A DNA stretch of 64,000 nt from Methylobacterium segetis. Lineage in GTDB: Bacteria; Pseudomonadota; Alphaproteobacteria; Rhizobiales; Beijerinckiaceae. The translations under genes were made by a program, and so were the position numbers. The DNA lies in contig NZ_SMNT01000006.1 of the NCBI RefSeq assembly GCF_004348265.1, positions 1 through 64,000 on the forward strand, in the 5' to 3' direction. Each line of letters starts with the position of its first letter. The stretch's first letter is position 1. Shown one piece after another: positions 1 to 9,963 of this stretch. The notes below the pieces were generated by a model that worked only from the letters and a program-made list of their open reading frames with translations, made no database searches and had not been told where the DNA came from.

Positions 1-626
1 CCCACGAGCAGATCTGGACTGCGATCGATCGCTTGGCCGAGCGCCACGGCTTCTCGGCCTCGGGCCTCGCCCGCAGGGCGGGGCTCGACGCCACGAGTTT
101 CAACCGGTCGAAGCGGATCGGCCCGGACGGACGCAAGCGCTGGCCCTCCACCGAGTCGATCTCGAAGGTGCTCGCCGCCACCGGCGCGAGCCTCGACGAG
201 CTCCTGCGCCTGATCGAGCCGCGGGAGGGGCCGCCGCGCTCGATGATCCCGCTCATCGGCATGACGCAGGCCGGCGCCGGCCGGCTCTTCAACGAGGAGG
301 GCATGCCGACCGGCGGCCCGGGCTGGGAGGAGATCGAGTTCCCCGACATCGGGGAGGAGCGGGCCTTCGCGCTGGAGGTGCAGGGCGACTCGATGGCCCC
401 GCTCTACCGGGACGGCGACGTGCTCATCGTCTCCCCGACCGCGAGCCTGCGCAAGGGCGACCGGGTGGTGGTTCGCCTCGGCTCCGGAGAGGTGCTGGCG
501 AAGGAGATGCGCCGCCGCACGGCCCGCACGATCGAGCTCGCCTCCCTCAATCCCGACCATGAGGATCGCGTGGTCGGGGTCGGCGACATCGCCTGGATGG
601 CCCGGGTGATGTGGGTGCGGCAGTAG
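1..626 (+). CDS. S24-family (LexA/CI-like) transcriptional regulator, 5' end cut by the window
   Basis: The reading frame is open from the window edge, so the true start lies upstream. A TTG at 33 is only an internal candidate. The N-terminal part looks like a helix-turn-helix (ERHGFSASGLARRAGLD region). The C-terminal part is an S24 peptidase fold: GDSM carries the probable nucleophilic Ser, and a Lys in VLAKEM is the probable partner of a Ser-Lys dyad. An Ala-Gly pair in MTQAGAGR, just before the peptidase domain, sits where CI/LexA proteins self-cleave. The family represses genes and is inactivated by RecA-stimulated self-cleavage or used without cleavage; which applies here is unknown. 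No phage genes are adjacent, so a host stress regulator is as likely as a relic repressor. Confidence 0.85.
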   Translation, partial: HEQIWTAIDRLAERHGFSASGLARRAGLDATSFNRSKRIGPDGRKRWPSTESISKVLAATGASLDELLRLIEPREGPPRSMIPLIGMTQAGAGRLFNEEGMPTGGPGWEEIEFPDIGEERAFALEVQGDSMAPLYRDGDVLIVSPTASLRKGDRVVVRLGSGEVLAKEMRRRTARTIELASLNPDHEDRVVGVGDIAWMARVMWVRQ

Positions 627-702
627 CGCCCGCCCCGCGCCGGTCCCGCGGCCCCTGCCTCTCTCGACCCGCCCTGCGGTTCCCGCTATCGGTGAGTGCA
701 CC

Positions 703-1812
703 GTGGGCTCAGGGCCCGTCGAGGCCGACAGCGCGATGCGAGAGCCCGGACCTGAGGACGTGAGCGGCGCGGCCGAGATCGAGCCGGGCTGGGTCGCGCT
801 CCTCGACGCCGCCGCCGTACCCGCCATCCTGACCGACCCGCGCCGCGACGGCGCGCCGATCGTCTACGCGAACCCAGCCTTCCTGGCTCTCGCCCGCCGC
901 AGCGCGGCGGAGGTGCGCGGGCGCGGCATCGCGAGCCTGTGGCCCGGCGCGGCCGCGGGCGAGGGCGGCGGCGCCGAGTTCCTGGCGATGGCCGGCGACG
1001 GCAGCACCTTCTGGGCGAGCCTGACCCAGGCGCCGGTCGCGGGCAGCCCCCTCCGCCTCGGCCAGATCGTCGACGTGACCCGGCGCCGCGAGATGGAGGG
1101 CGCGCTCGCCCTGTCGCGGCAGCGCGAGGCCCTCGGCCTCCTCACCAACAGCGTCGCGCACGAGTTCAACAACTTCCTCCAGATCCTGATCGGCTACATC
1201 GACGGGCTGAAGCGCCGCCTCGCGGACAAGCAGGAGCCCTTCATCCAGCGGGCGGTGACCCGCTCCACGGACGCCGCCGAACGCGCCGCCGTGCTGACGC
1301 GCCAGCTTCTCGCCTTCTCCCGCCGGATCGCGCCGGAGGTCCGCGCCGTCGATCTCGACGCGGTGGTCGCCGAGATCGCCGGGCGCCTGCGGGAATCCCT
1401 GCCGCCGAGCATCACCCTGGCGGTCGAGACGAGCCCGAACCTGCCGCGGGCGCTGAGCAACCCGACGCAGCTCGAACTGGCGCTCGCCCACATCGTCGCC
1501 AATTCCTGCGAGGCGATGCCGCGGGGCGGCACCATCACGATCGCGACCTTCCCTGTGCCGGTGGGAGACCGCACGATCCAGCGCCCGTCCGACGGCGCCG
1601 TCGGCATCCTCGTGAGCGATACCGGAACCGGCATGTCGCAGGAGATGCTGGCGCGCGCGCTCGCCCCCTTCGCCACGAGCCGCGAGGCCGGCCGGGGCGC
1701 GGGGCTCGCCATCGTCCACGGCCTGATGAAGCGCCAGAACGGCACCGTCGCGATCGACAGCCGGCAGGGAGAGGGGACGAGCGTCCGCCTCATCTTCCCC
1801 GCCGCGGCCTGA
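703..1812 (+). CDS. PAS-domain sensor histidine kinase, no receiver domain
   Basis: The 369-residue protein starts at a GTG; an ATG lies 11 codons later. A PAS-like segment covers about residues 30-130 (VYANPAFLAL style). A phospho-acceptor His at about 153 lies in VAHEFNNFLQIL, the H-box style of PAS/hybrid kinases. The ATPase domain shows an N-box (HIVANSCEAM, about 265-274), a G1 box (DTGTGM) and a G2 box (GRGAGLAIV). It has no membrane segment, so it is probably a cytoplasmic sensor. No response regulator lies beside it, so its partner is unknown. The receiver domain often found at the C-terminus of such kinases is absent. Confidence 0.85.
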   Translation: MGSGPVEADSAMREPGPEDVSGAAEIEPGWVALLDAAAVPAILTDPRRDGAPIVYANPAFLALARRSAAEVRGRGIASLWPGAAAGEGGGAEFLAMAGDGSTFWASLTQAPVAGSPLRLGQIVDVTRRREMEGALALSRQREALGLLTNSVAHEFNNFLQILIGYIDGLKRRLADKQEPFIQRAVTRSTDAAERAAVLTRQLLAFSRRIAPEVRAVDLDAVVAEIAGRLRESLPPSITLAVETSPNLPRALSNPTQLELALAHIVANSCEAMPRGGTITIATFPVPVGDRTIQRPSDGAVGILVSDTGTGMSQEMLARALAPFATSREAGRGAGLAIVHGLMKRQNGTVAIDSRQGEGTSVRLIFPAAA

Positions 1813-1950
1813 AACCTGCCGAGGCGGCCGTCGCCGGGCCGGCTTTGTCACCGAAAGGTGAGGCGAAACCGGACTAAAATTCCCGCTCGAGCGTTCCCAT
1901 ATCGTCGGTGGCGCTCACGCCACCACGTTTTCTCTCGCAGAGGCGTATCG

Positions 1951-2931
1951 ATGCTCACCTCCCACACGCGCCGCAAGCGCACCGCGGCCCTCCTGGCGCT
2001 CGCTGCAGCGCTGACGGTCGCGGCGCCGGTCGTCGAGGCCCGTCCGGGCGGCGGCGGCTCCGTCGGCTCGCGCGGAAGCCGGACCTTCAACGCACCGTCC
2101 GCGACCCCCACGGCGCCCGGCACCGCCGCGCCGATCCAGCGCTCGCAGACCCAGCCCGGCCCGGGCATGTCGAATCCCGGCATGCAGGCCCCGAGCCAGG
2201 GGCGCCGCTTCGGCGGCGGCTTCTTCGCGGGCCTTCTCGGCGCCGGCCTTCTCGGCGCGCTGATCGGCGGCGGCTTCTTCGGGGGCCTCGGCGGCATCGC
2301 CTCGTTCCTCGGCCTGCTGCTGCAGGTCGGTCTCATCGTCGGCCTGATCGTGCTCGCCGTGCGCTTCTTCCGCCGCCGCCAGCAGCCGGCCGGCGCGGGC
2401 GCGCCCTACGCCCGCCAGAGCCTCGACAACGGCCCCGACCCGCGTGGCGGACAGCCCGGCCCTGCCGGCATGGCGTCCAGCGGCCTCGGCGGCCTGATGG
2501 GCGGCGGCGCGCAGCGCCCCGCCCAGCAGCGCCCGGTGCAGATCGGCCCGCAGGACTACCAGGTCTTCGAGCGGATCCTCGGCGACGTGCAGGATGCCTA
2601 TTCCCGCGAGGACATGGTGACCCTGCGCAACATCGCGACGCCGGAGATGGCGGGCTACTTCGAGGAGGAGCTGCGCGCCAACGCCGCCCGCGGCATCGTC
2701 AACCGGATCTCGGACGTCAAGCTCCTGCAGGGCGACCTCGCGGAAGCCTGGGGCGAGGGTCAGGCCGAGTACGCCACGGTCGCGATGCGCTACTCGCTCA
2801 AGGACGCGAAGCTCGACCGCAACACGAACCGCGTCGTGGAGACCGAGCCGGGAGAGGCCACCGAGGTCTGGACCTTCGTGCGCGGCCCCGGCCGCCCCTG
2901 GATGCTCTCGGCGATCCAGCAGACGGCCTGA
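1951..2931 (+). CDS. Tim44-like domain membrane protein
   Basis: I place the start at the ATG at 1951, preceded by AGAGG, because it opens a signal peptide ending near VVEA. The frame is open further upstream but that part lacks protein character. The mature protein has a Gly/Pro/Ser-rich stretch and a glycine-rich hydrophobic segment (about 90-145) that can span the membrane. After an Arg cluster and a linker comes a C-terminal Tim44-like domain (about 200-325). Bacterial members are membrane-anchored proteins of unclear role related to the mitochondrial Tim44 import factor. Length is 326 residues. It is monocistronic and ends at a strong terminator. Confidence 0.82.
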   Translation: MLTSHTRRKRTAALLALAAALTVAAPVVEARPGGGGSVGSRGSRTFNAPSATPTAPGTAAPIQRSQTQPGPGMSNPGMQAPSQGRRFGGGFFAGLLGAGLLGALIGGGFFGGLGGIASFLGLLLQVGLIVGLIVLAVRFFRRRQQPAGAGAPYARQSLDNGPDPRGGQPGPAGMASSGLGGLMGGGAQRPAQQRPVQIGPQDYQVFERILGDVQDAYSREDMVTLRNIATPEMAGYFEEELRANAARGIVNRISDVKLLQGDLAEAWGEGQAEYATVAMRYSLKDAKLDRNTNRVVETEPGEATEVWTFVRGPGRPWMLSAIQQTA

Positions 2932-2957
2932 CCGTCCGAAACGACCACCTTCCGATG

Positions 2958-2989
2958 GCCGGCGCCGCTCACGCGGCGCCGGCTTTTCT
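2958..2989 (+). terminator. Intrinsic terminator after the Tim44-like gene
   Basis: A perfect 11-bp GC stem (2958-2968 with 2973-2983), loop TCAC, is followed by TTTTCTC. It overlaps the stop codon of the convergent rsmA gene, so one hairpin separates the two converging units. Confidence 0.85.
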
Positions 2990-3832
2990 CTGCGCGTCCC
3001 ATGCGTTGGCGAGCGCGACGAAGCCGGCGACCGGCACCTCCTCCGCCCGCGCCGTCTCGGGGATTCCCGTGGCGGCCAGGAGGGCGGCGGGCTCCGGAAT
3101 GAGGGCCTTCAGGCTCTGGCGCAGCATCTTGCGGCGCTGGCCGAAGGCCGCCCGGGTGACCGCTTCGAGCGCGCCCGCGCGGCAGGGCAGGGGGTTGGCC
3201 CGCGGAACGAGCCGCACCACGCTCGACGTCACCTTCGGCGGCGGCACGAAGGCGGAGGGCGCCACGTCGAACAGGATGTCGGCCCGGGTGCGCCAACCGC
3301 AGAGAACGCCGAGGCGCCCGTAATCGGCGCGGGCGCCCTCGTCGGCGACGATCCGCTCCGCGACCTCGCGCTGGAACATCAGCGTCGCCGAATCCCACCA
3401 GGATGGCCACGCCTCGCCCTCCAGCCATCCGGTCAGGAGCGCGGTCCCGACATTGTAGGGGAGGTTCGCCACGATCCGGGCGGGGCCATCGCCCAGGAGC
3501 GGGCGCGGGTCGAAGGCGAGCGCGTCGGCGTCGACCACTTCCAGCCGGCCCGGGTAATGCGCCGCGATCTCGGCGAGCGCCGGCAGGGCGCGCGGGTCGC
3601 GCTCGATCGCGACGACGCGGGCGGCACCCTCCGCCAGCAGGGCCCGGGTCAGGCCGCCGGGGCCGGGGCCGACCTCGACAACGGTCACGCCGTCGAGCGG
3701 CCCCGCCGCCCGGGCGATGCGCCCCGTCAGGTTCAGGTCGTAGAGGAAGTTCTGGCCGAGGGCCTTCTTCGGCTCCAGGCCGTGCCGGCGCACGACCTCG
3801 CGCAGGGGCGGCAGCCCGTCCGAGGCACTCAT
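2969..3832 (-). CDS. rsmA: 16S rRNA (adenine1518/1519-N6)-dimethyltransferase
   Basis: RsmA (KsgA) dimethylates the two adjacent adenines of the 3' terminal helix 45 of 16S rRNA, using SAM, as a late check in 30S maturation. The 287-residue length is normal. The family opening KALGQNFL is at about 24-30, the SAM-binding loop VEVGPGPGG at 52-60 and the catalytic NLPY motif at 123-126. The start overlaps the pdxA stop as ATGA, so the two genes are translationally coupled. This is the usual last gene of the lptD-(surA)-pdxA-rsmA cluster. Confidence 0.97.
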   Translation of the reverse strand: MSASDGLPPLREVVRRHGLEPKKALGQNFLYDLNLTGRIARAAGPLDGVTVVEVGPGPGGLTRALLAEGAARVVAIERDPRALPALAEIAAHYPGRLEVVDADALAFDPRPLLGDGPARIVANLPYNVGTALLTGWLEGEAWPSWWDSATLMFQREVAERIVADEGARADYGRLGVLCGWRTRADILFDVAPSAFVPPPKVTSSVVRLVPRANPLPCRAGALEAVTRAAFGQRRKMLRQSLKALIPEPAALLAATGIPETARAEEVPVAGFVALANAWDAQRKAGAA

Positions 3833-4956
3833 AGCTCGTCGGTCGGGTCGAAATGGGTCGGGCGGCTCGGGCGGGGCCGGTTCAGGTAGTCGCTGATCGG
3901 GAGCACGTCTGCGACCGCCCGGGCCGGCCGGCGCGCGGCGACGTGGCCCGCGAGCCGGTCGGCGAGGCGCAGGGCCGCGATCAGGCTGTCGGGCCGGGCG
4001 ATGCCCTGGCCGGCGATGTCGAAGGCGGTGCCGTGGTCCGGCGAGGTCCGGATGAAGGGCAGGCCGAGGGTGACGTTGACGCCCTCGTCGAAGGCGATCG
4101 TCTTGATCGGGATCAGGGCCTGATCGTGGGTCGGGGCCAGCGCCACGTCGTAGGTGGCGCGGGCGCGGGCGTGGAACAGCGTGTCGGCGGGCAGCGGCCC
4201 GCGGATGTCGAGCCCCTCCGCGCGCAGCCGCTCGACGGCGGGTGCGAGCACGTCGCGGTCTTCCGTGCCCATCGTCCCGGCCTCGCCCGCATGGGGGTTG
4301 AGGCCCGCCAGGACGAGGCGCGGGCGCTCCATGCCGAAGCGCGCCGTGAGGTCGGCCGCGACGATGCGGGCGGTGCGCTCGACGAGATCTGCGGTGAGGA
4401 GGTCCGGCACCCGGCGCAGCGCCACGTGGATCGTGACGGGCACGACGGCGAGCCCCTCGCTCCAGATCATCATGACGGGGAGCGGAGGCTCGGCGCCGGG
4501 TCCCGCCGCCAGGGCGGCCAGGAACTCGGTGTGGCCCGGATGGGCAAAGCCGACCTGCGTGAGGACGTATTTCGCGATCGGGTTCGTCACGATCGCCGAG
4601 GCGCGGCCGGCCTGCACGAAGGCGACCGCCGCGGTGATGGATTCGATCGTCGCGCCGGCATGGGCCGGATCGGGCTTGGCCGGCAGCGCCTCGATCGGCG
4701 TCCCGCTCGGCAGGGGCACCACCGGCAGGGCGCGCGGGAAAACCTCGGCCGCCGTCTCGGGGTCGATCTCCGCCACCGGCACGGTCTCGCCGAGCCGGTA
4801 GGCGGTGCGCTCGACGAAGGCCGGGTCCGCGACGAGGAAGAAGGGCGGCACGCCGGGATTCGCGCTCCGCGCCCGCCAGGCGGCGAGGGCGAGTTCCGGC
4901 CCGATCCCGGCGGGATCGCCGAGGGTGAGGGCGAGGGGAGGGCGATCCTGCATCAT
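3829..4956 (-). CDS. pdxA: 4-hydroxythreonine-4-phosphate dehydrogenase
   Basis: PdxA oxidises 4-phosphohydroxy-L-threonine with NAD(P)+; the product decarboxylates and feeds PdxJ in pyridoxal 5'-phosphate synthesis. The 375-residue protein shows the N-terminal signature [12 protein letters not shown] and the family's metal-binding His in HPGHTEF, IHVAL (about 177) and [10 protein letters not shown], with the conserved [12 protein letters not shown] near the end. It overlaps rsmA by 4 nt. Only 98 bp separate it from the lptD stop; in related genomes surA usually sits here. Confidence 0.97.
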   Translation of the reverse strand: MMQDRPPLALTLGDPAGIGPELALAAWRARSANPGVPPFFLVADPAFVERTAYRLGETVPVAEIDPETAAEVFPRALPVVPLPSGTPIEALPAKPDPAHAGATIESITAAVAFVQAGRASAIVTNPIAKYVLTQVGFAHPGHTEFLAALAAGPGAEPPLPVMMIWSEGLAVVPVTIHVALRRVPDLLTADLVERTARIVAADLTARFGMERPRLVLAGLNPHAGEAGTMGTEDRDVLAPAVERLRAEGLDIRGPLPADTLFHARARATYDVALAPTHDQALIPIKTIAFDEGVNVTLGLPFIRTSPDHGTAFDIAGQGIARPDSLIAALRLADRLAGHVAARRPARAVADVLPISDYLNRPRPSRPTHFDPTDEL

Positions 4957-5054
4957 GCCGTCATCGGTCGGTCAGCCCGCCTCGTCGGGATCGAGTCCGC
5001 CGGTTCCCCGGCGCGGCCCGGCTCATCCGGAGCCCGTCGCGTCGGGTTCAACGC

Positions 5055-7652
5055 TCAGCGCACCGCCGCGATGCCGTCGGCGGTGATCGGCGTGCCGACG
5101 TTCTGGCGCAGGTCCGCCTCGCCGAGCGTCTTCAGCTCGACGCGCAGGAGCACGGTCTGGTTGCGCTCGCGGACGCCGAGCGCGGTGGCGATCGGCGAGA
5201 TGATGTAGTTCAGCGAGATCGTGGTGCACTCGTCCTGGTAGCCGCCGCCGAGGCTCATGCCCGACAGGTAGAAGCGGTTGCTGCTGGGCGCGAGCGGCAT
5301 CTGGCCGATCGGGTTGGCGAGGTAGCTGCGCAGGGCGTCGTTGTAGGAGTCGCGCGCGTCGAGATAGTGCGTCAGGTCGACCAGCGCGGAGCCCGTGAGG
5401 AACCAGTTCGGCGTGATGTGGTAGGTCGCCGAGGCCGTGATGCCCTCGCGGTGGTTGTTGAAGCCGAGCAGGGGCTGGGCCTCGTAGAACGAGTAGAAGG
5501 CCGAGACCGTCAGCGGCAGGAAGGGCGAGAACCGCGCCGTGACGCCGCTCTCGAACCGGTTGACCCCGAAATCCGCCTGGTCGAAGCGGGCGCGGGTGAT
5601 CAGGCTGATATGCTGGTTCGGCGAGAGCTGGAAGCGGCCGACGAAGTCCGAGCGCCGGTTCTCCAGGCCCGATTCGAGGCCGACATTGGCGATGTCGCCG
5701 CGCCGGAACGAGTTGACGCCCGCGATCTGCACGGATTCGCCGAACAGGACGTTGGCGTACCAGCCGGCCGGCGTCACCACCGAATACTGGCCGCCGAGAT
5801 TGGCGCGCACGCCGCCCTCGACGCGGTCGTAGCCCGAGAACTTGTCCCACTCGAACAGCGAGGTGTCGTCGAAGACGAGGCTCTGCGCATCCTCGTTCGG
5901 CAGGCGCCCGATGCGGGTCTCGCTCGGCCGCGCGATGACCTGGGCGATCGGCTCCAGCGTGTGGACGCCGAAGCGGCCGGCATCGGAGACGAAGGGATAG
6001 CGGTAGTCGACGCCGACCGCCGGCATGACGCGCCCCGACGAGCCCTCGCCGATATTGGCGATCGTCGGCACCAGGGCGTTCTGGTAGCCGGACAGGCTCG
6101 GGTTCACGAAGAAGGCGTCGGTGCGCAGATACGCGAAGGGCGTGATCACCTGCCCGAGCGGGTCGATGAAGCTGCGCCGCCAGGAGACCTGGGCCGAGGC
6201 GCGGGTGTTGGTGCCGGCGAGGCCCCGGATCAGGCAGGTCGAGCGCGTGAAGGTGCTGCACGTGTCGTAGAGCGGGTAGTTGATCCCGTTGACGCTCGGG
6301 CTGAACAGGTAGGCGTTCGAGCGGGGCAGGCCCTGGAAATCCGTCGCCTCGCGGGTGAGGCTCGTGATGTTGCCCTCGAAGCGCAATTCGCCGCCGAGGG
6401 GATCCGGCCCGTTGATCCGCTTCTCGTAGTCGATCACCGGCGCGACGACGGGCTGCTCCTTCTGCCAGTCGAAGCTCGACAGCACCTTGAAGTAGTAGCC
6501 CCGCGCCTCGAACCACGAGCGGTCGCCCTGGCCGTTGAGGTAGGCCGTCGAGACCGCCTCGCGGAAATAGTCGGTGACGATGCTCTGGTTGCGGATGCGA
6601 TAATTGTCGAGGAACCACTTGTCCGTGACGCCGACGACGTCCCAGCCCGTGGTCCAGCGGTCGTTGATGTAGAAGCGGCCGCGGGTCTCGACCGAGCCGC
6701 GGAAATCCCGGTCGCCCGCGCCGAGAGGGCCGGGCAGGAAGGCGCTCGGCGTCGTCTGGAAGATCCCGCTCAGGCGCAGGTTGTAGCTGCCGGTCTCCAG
6801 CCGGTGCCGGAACTCCGCTTGGCCCAGCACGCCCTGGCGGCTCAGGAAGGCCGGCGTCAGGGTGAGGTCGTAATTCGGCGCCACGTTGAAGAAGAAGGGC
6901 GTCGCGACGCCCGTGCCCAGGGCGGTCGAGGTGACGAAGCGCGGCGTCAGGAAGCCGGTCTTGCGCTTCACCGTCGGGTCGGGCGCCTCGAAATAGGGCA
7001 GGTAGGCGACCGGGATGCCGCCGAGCTCGAGCCGCGAATCCTCGAAATAGACCGTGTGGGTCTCGTTGTTGTGGATGATCTTGGCCGCGCGCACCTGCCA
7101 GAGCGGCGGCTTCTCCGGATTGTCCTTGCACGGCTCGCAGGCCGTGTAGGTGCCGTAGTCGAAGCTCGTCTGCTCGCCCGCGATGCGCTCGGCGCGGGGC
7201 GCCGAGAAGCGCGTGCGCACCACCTCGCCGCGCTGCTCCACCGTCTGCTGCACGCGCAGCGAGTCGATGAAGCCGTTCTTGAAATCGTCCGTCAGCTCCA
7301 TCCGGTCGCCGGTGACGACGGCGCCGTCCCGGTCGGTCAGGCGGACATTGCCCTCCGCGATCACGCGGCTCGCGCCGCGGTCGTAGCGGACGCTGTCGGC
7401 CTGCAGGGTGCGGGGGCCGTAATGCAGCTCGGCATTGCCGCGGGCGGTCACCGTGTTGCGGTCGTTGTCGTAGATGAGCTCGTCCGCCTCGACGAGGAGC
7501 TTGTCGCCGGGCTTGCCCTGCAACGCGCCCGGGGCGGCTCCGCGCGCGCCCGCCTTCTGGGCAGCCGCCTGCGTCGCGGTCGCCAGGGGGGTGGCGGCCG
7601 TCATCAGCGCCAGCAAGCCGGCGGTCCATGCAATGTCGGCGACCCTACGCAA
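5055..7652 (-). CDS. lptD: LPS-assembly outer membrane protein LptD
   Basis: LptD is the outer membrane beta-barrel that, with LptE, inserts lipopolysaccharide into the outer leaflet. I choose the TTG at 7652 (865 residues): it has CAGGAG about 10 nt upstream and opens directly into a signal peptide (hydrophobic core WTAGLLALM). An ATG at 7775 would overlap lptG by 67 nt and add a charged N-tail. After the signal peptide comes an OstA/LptA-like beta-jellyroll (LLVEADELIYDNDRNTVTA onward), then the long barrel domain. Cys residues fit the family's disulfides. It follows lptF and lptG in one leftward unit. Confidence 0.95.
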   Translation of the reverse strand: MRRVADIAWTAGLLALMTAATPLATATQAAAQKAGARGAAPGALQGKPGDKLLVEADELIYDNDRNTVTARGNAELHYGPRTLQADSVRYDRGASRVIAEGNVRLTDRDGAVVTGDRMELTDDFKNGFIDSLRVQQTVEQRGEVVRTRFSAPRAERIAGEQTSFDYGTYTACEPCKDNPEKPPLWQVRAAKIIHNNETHTVYFEDSRLELGGIPVAYLPYFEAPDPTVKRKTGFLTPRFVTSTALGTGVATPFFFNVAPNYDLTLTPAFLSRQGVLGQAEFRHRLETGSYNLRLSGIFQTTPSAFLPGPLGAGDRDFRGSVETRGRFYINDRWTTGWDVVGVTDKWFLDNYRIRNQSIVTDYFREAVSTAYLNGQGDRSWFEARGYYFKVLSSFDWQKEQPVVAPVIDYEKRINGPDPLGGELRFEGNITSLTREATDFQGLPRSNAYLFSPSVNGINYPLYDTCSTFTRSTCLIRGLAGTNTRASAQVSWRRSFIDPLGQVITPFAYLRTDAFFVNPSLSGYQNALVPTIANIGEGSSGRVMPAVGVDYRYPFVSDAGRFGVHTLEPIAQVIARPSETRIGRLPNEDAQSLVFDDTSLFEWDKFSGYDRVEGGVRANLGGQYSVVTPAGWYANVLFGESVQIAGVNSFRRGDIANVGLESGLENRRSDFVGRFQLSPNQHISLITRARFDQADFGVNRFESGVTARFSPFLPLTVSAFYSFYEAQPLLGFNNHREGITASATYHITPNWFLTGSALVDLTHYLDARDSYNDALRSYLANPIGQMPLAPSSNRFYLSGMSLGGGYQDECTTISLNYIISPIATALGVRERNQTVLLRVELKTLGEADLRQNVGTPITADGIAAVR

Positions 7653-7708
7653 CGCGCGTCCCAACTCCTGCCACGGTCGTTCCTCGCCTGCCGTCAGAAG
7701 CCGCAGCC

Positions 7709-8797
7709 TCAGCCGTCCTCCTGGTACAGAAGCGTGAGCGTACCGAGAAGACTCCCTACCACGGCCGGAAACCACGCCGCCACCGGCGCCGCCACGATCC
7801 CCGAGGCGCCGAGCCCCTCCATGACCTGACGGGCGACGTAGAGGGCGAAGCCCGCCGCGACGCCCCCGAGCACGAGCTTGCCGACACCACCAAAGCGGAA
7901 GAACCGTAAGGAAACGGTTGCCGCCACGAGGACCATGGCGACGAAGAGCATCGGCCTGGCCAGGAGCACATCATACTGGAGTCGGTACCGGGTCGCATCC
8001 AACCCCGCCCGCTCCGTCCGCGCGATGGTCTCGGGAAGTTGCCAGAAAGGCACAGAATCCGGGGGCGTGAAGCGCTGCTGCACCTGCCCCGGATCGAGCG
8101 GCGAGGCGATGAGATAGGTGTTGAAGGGTTCCGGCGGCACGCCCGGCGCGAGCACACGGGCTTCGCTCAACTCCCAGTAGCCGTCGTGCAGGGTCGCCCG
8201 CGCCGCCTCGATCTGCGAGACGAAGGAGCCCGCCTCGTCGAAGGTGAAGACCGAGACGCCGGCGAGCGTCGTGGTGCCCTCGATGGCCGTCTCCGCCCGC
8301 ACGATCGCCTGCCCGTCGAGGCCCTTCTGGCGGATCCACAGATCCTTGCCCGACCCCGCCTTGGTGGAGCGGGCGAAGATCTTGGCCTCGATCACGGTCG
8401 AGCGCTGCTTCAGCATCGCCGAGACCGGGTTGTAGATGCCGATGGTGAAGGCGCCGATGGCGAGCGCCACGAGAAGGCCCGGCTGCAGGAACTGCCACGC
8501 CGAGATGCCAGCGGCGCGGGCAACGACCAGTTCGAGCTTGCGCGAGAGCTGCAGCAGGGTCGCCATCGAGCCGAACAGGACGGCGAAGGGCAGCACGCCC
8601 TCGGCGACGGTCGGCGTCCGGAAGAGCGAGAGCTGCGCCATCAGCCCCGCCGTGGCGCCCTCCGCATCGCCGGCGCGCCGCAGGAGCTCCACGAAGTCGA
8701 GGGTGTAGACGAGTGCGAAGACGGTGATGAAGACGCCGAGCACCGTGCGCAGGAAGCGCAGGGCGAAGTAGCGCCCGAGGGTCGCGCCGATCAGCAT
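7709..8797 (-). CDS. lptG: LPS export ABC transporter permease LptG
   Basis: LptG is one of two inner membrane permeases of the LptB2FG transporter that extracts LPS from the inner membrane and passes it to LptC. The 362-residue protein of the YjgP/YjgQ family has three N-terminal and three C-terminal membrane segments around a periplasmic jellyroll domain. The N-terminus (YFALRFLRTVLGVF) and the C-terminal helices are typical. It starts 5 nt after the lptF stop, so the two are co-translated. The choice of LptG over LptF rests on gene order. Confidence 0.93.
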   Translation of the reverse strand: MLIGATLGRYFALRFLRTVLGVFITVFALVYTLDFVELLRRAGDAEGATAGLMAQLSLFRTPTVAEGVLPFAVLFGSMATLLQLSRKLELVVARAAGISAWQFLQPGLLVALAIGAFTIGIYNPVSAMLKQRSTVIEAKIFARSTKAGSGKDLWIRQKGLDGQAIVRAETAIEGTTTLAGVSVFTFDEAGSFVSQIEAARATLHDGYWELSEARVLAPGVPPEPFNTYLIASPLDPGQVQQRFTPPDSVPFWQLPETIARTERAGLDATRYRLQYDVLLARPMLFVAMVLVAATVSLRFFRFGGVGKLVLGGVAAGFALYVARQVMEGLGASGIVAAPVAAWFPAVVGSLLGTLTLLYQEDG

Positions 8798-8802
8798 CCG
8801 CC

Positions 8803-9963
8803 TCAGCCCGCCGCCAGCCGCGGCGCGCGCGCGCGCAGACGCCGGAACCCGGCGGCGAGGCGCGCGCCGGACGCGCGCACGGCCGGGCCGTGGAAGATGA
8901 CGAGCGCGGACAGACCGATCGCGAGGAGGGGCACAGCGTAGATCGCCACCACAGCCCCGGCGCTGCGCGCGGCCGCGCTCGTCGCCGCGAAGCCCGCGAT
9001 CCGCAGGAGCGTGACGGCGACGATGGCGCCGGCCACCGACAGGCCGCGGCCCTGGCGCGTGGTGCGCGGGTCGCCGAGGGCCGCGAAGGCGAGGAAGGTG
9101 AGGGCGATCGGGTAGAGCCAGGCCGAGAGCCGGTCGTGCAGCTCGGCGCGGAAGCGGCCCTTCTGGGCGAGGTAGTAGCGCTCGCTCCGGTCGGGGAAGA
9201 GGAGCTGCGTCGTCGAGCGCTCGCGCGGCTTGTAGACGATCTCGGCATCCGGCGGCGCGAAGGCGGCGAGGTCGATCGTGTAGCGCTCGAAGGTGAGGAT
9301 CGAGGAATCCCGCGAATCCTTCAATTGCTGGTGGACGCTGCCCTTCTCCAGGGCGAGGTAGCTCTGCCCGTCGACCTCGATCGCCTGCCCCCGCTCGGCG
9401 AGGTAGACCTTCGTCTTGCCGGCCTCGCGCTTGTCCTGGATGAACAGGCCGAGCAGGGCGCCGCCCTGGCCGCGCTCGCGGAAGTGGAAGGTGATGCCGT
9501 TCTCGAGGCTCGTGAACTGCCCCTCCTTGAGCACGTTCGCGATCAGGTCGCCCCGCACCCGGGTCACGACGTCCCGCAATTCCTGGAAGCTCGACGGCAT
9601 CACCTGGATCGTCAGGAAGGCGGTGAGGAAGGCGATCGCGAAGGCGAGGGTGAGGAACGGGCGCAGGATGGAACGGGGCTTCATGCCGGCCGCCGACATC
9701 ACGATCAGCTCGGAATCGCCGTTCAGCTTGTTCAGCGCGTAGATGACCGCGATGAACAGGGCCATCGGCGAGATGACGGCGATCAGCGTCGGCAGCGACA
9801 GGCCGGTGACGAGCAGGAAGATGAGGAGCGTCTGCCCCTTGGCCGTGATCAGGTCGAGCTCGCGCAGGGCCTGCGTCACCCAGATCGTGCCCGTCAGCCC
9901 GACGAGGCAGGCGAGGAAGGCGGAGAGCGCGATCCGGAATATGTAGCGCTCGATCTGCGTCAT
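8803..9963 (-). CDS. lptF: LPS export ABC transporter permease LptF
   Basis: LptF is the first gene of the leftward LPS-export unit and partners LptG. The 386-residue protein begins MTQIERYIFRIAL, typical of alphaproteobacterial LptF, and has the YjgP/YjgQ layout of six membrane segments with a central periplasmic domain. The C-terminus has an extra Arg/Ala-rich tail. The gene diverges from pepA across 278 bp, which must hold promoters for both; I see no clear operator there. Confidence 0.94.
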   Translation of the reverse strand: MTQIERYIFRIALSAFLACLVGLTGTIWVTQALRELDLITAKGQTLLIFLLVTGLSLPTLIAVISPMALFIAVIYALNKLNGDSELIVMSAAGMKPRSILRPFLTLAFAIAFLTAFLTIQVMPSSFQELRDVVTRVRGDLIANVLKEGQFTSLENGITFHFRERGQGGALLGLFIQDKREAGKTKVYLAERGQAIEVDGQSYLALEKGSVHQQLKDSRDSSILTFERYTIDLAAFAPPDAEIVYKPRERSTTQLLFPDRSERYYLAQKGRFRAELHDRLSAWLYPIALTFLAFAALGDPRTTRQGRGLSVAGAIVAVTLLRIAGFAATSAAARSAGAVVAIYAVPLLAIGLSALVIFHGPAVRASGARLAAGFRRLRARAPRLAAG

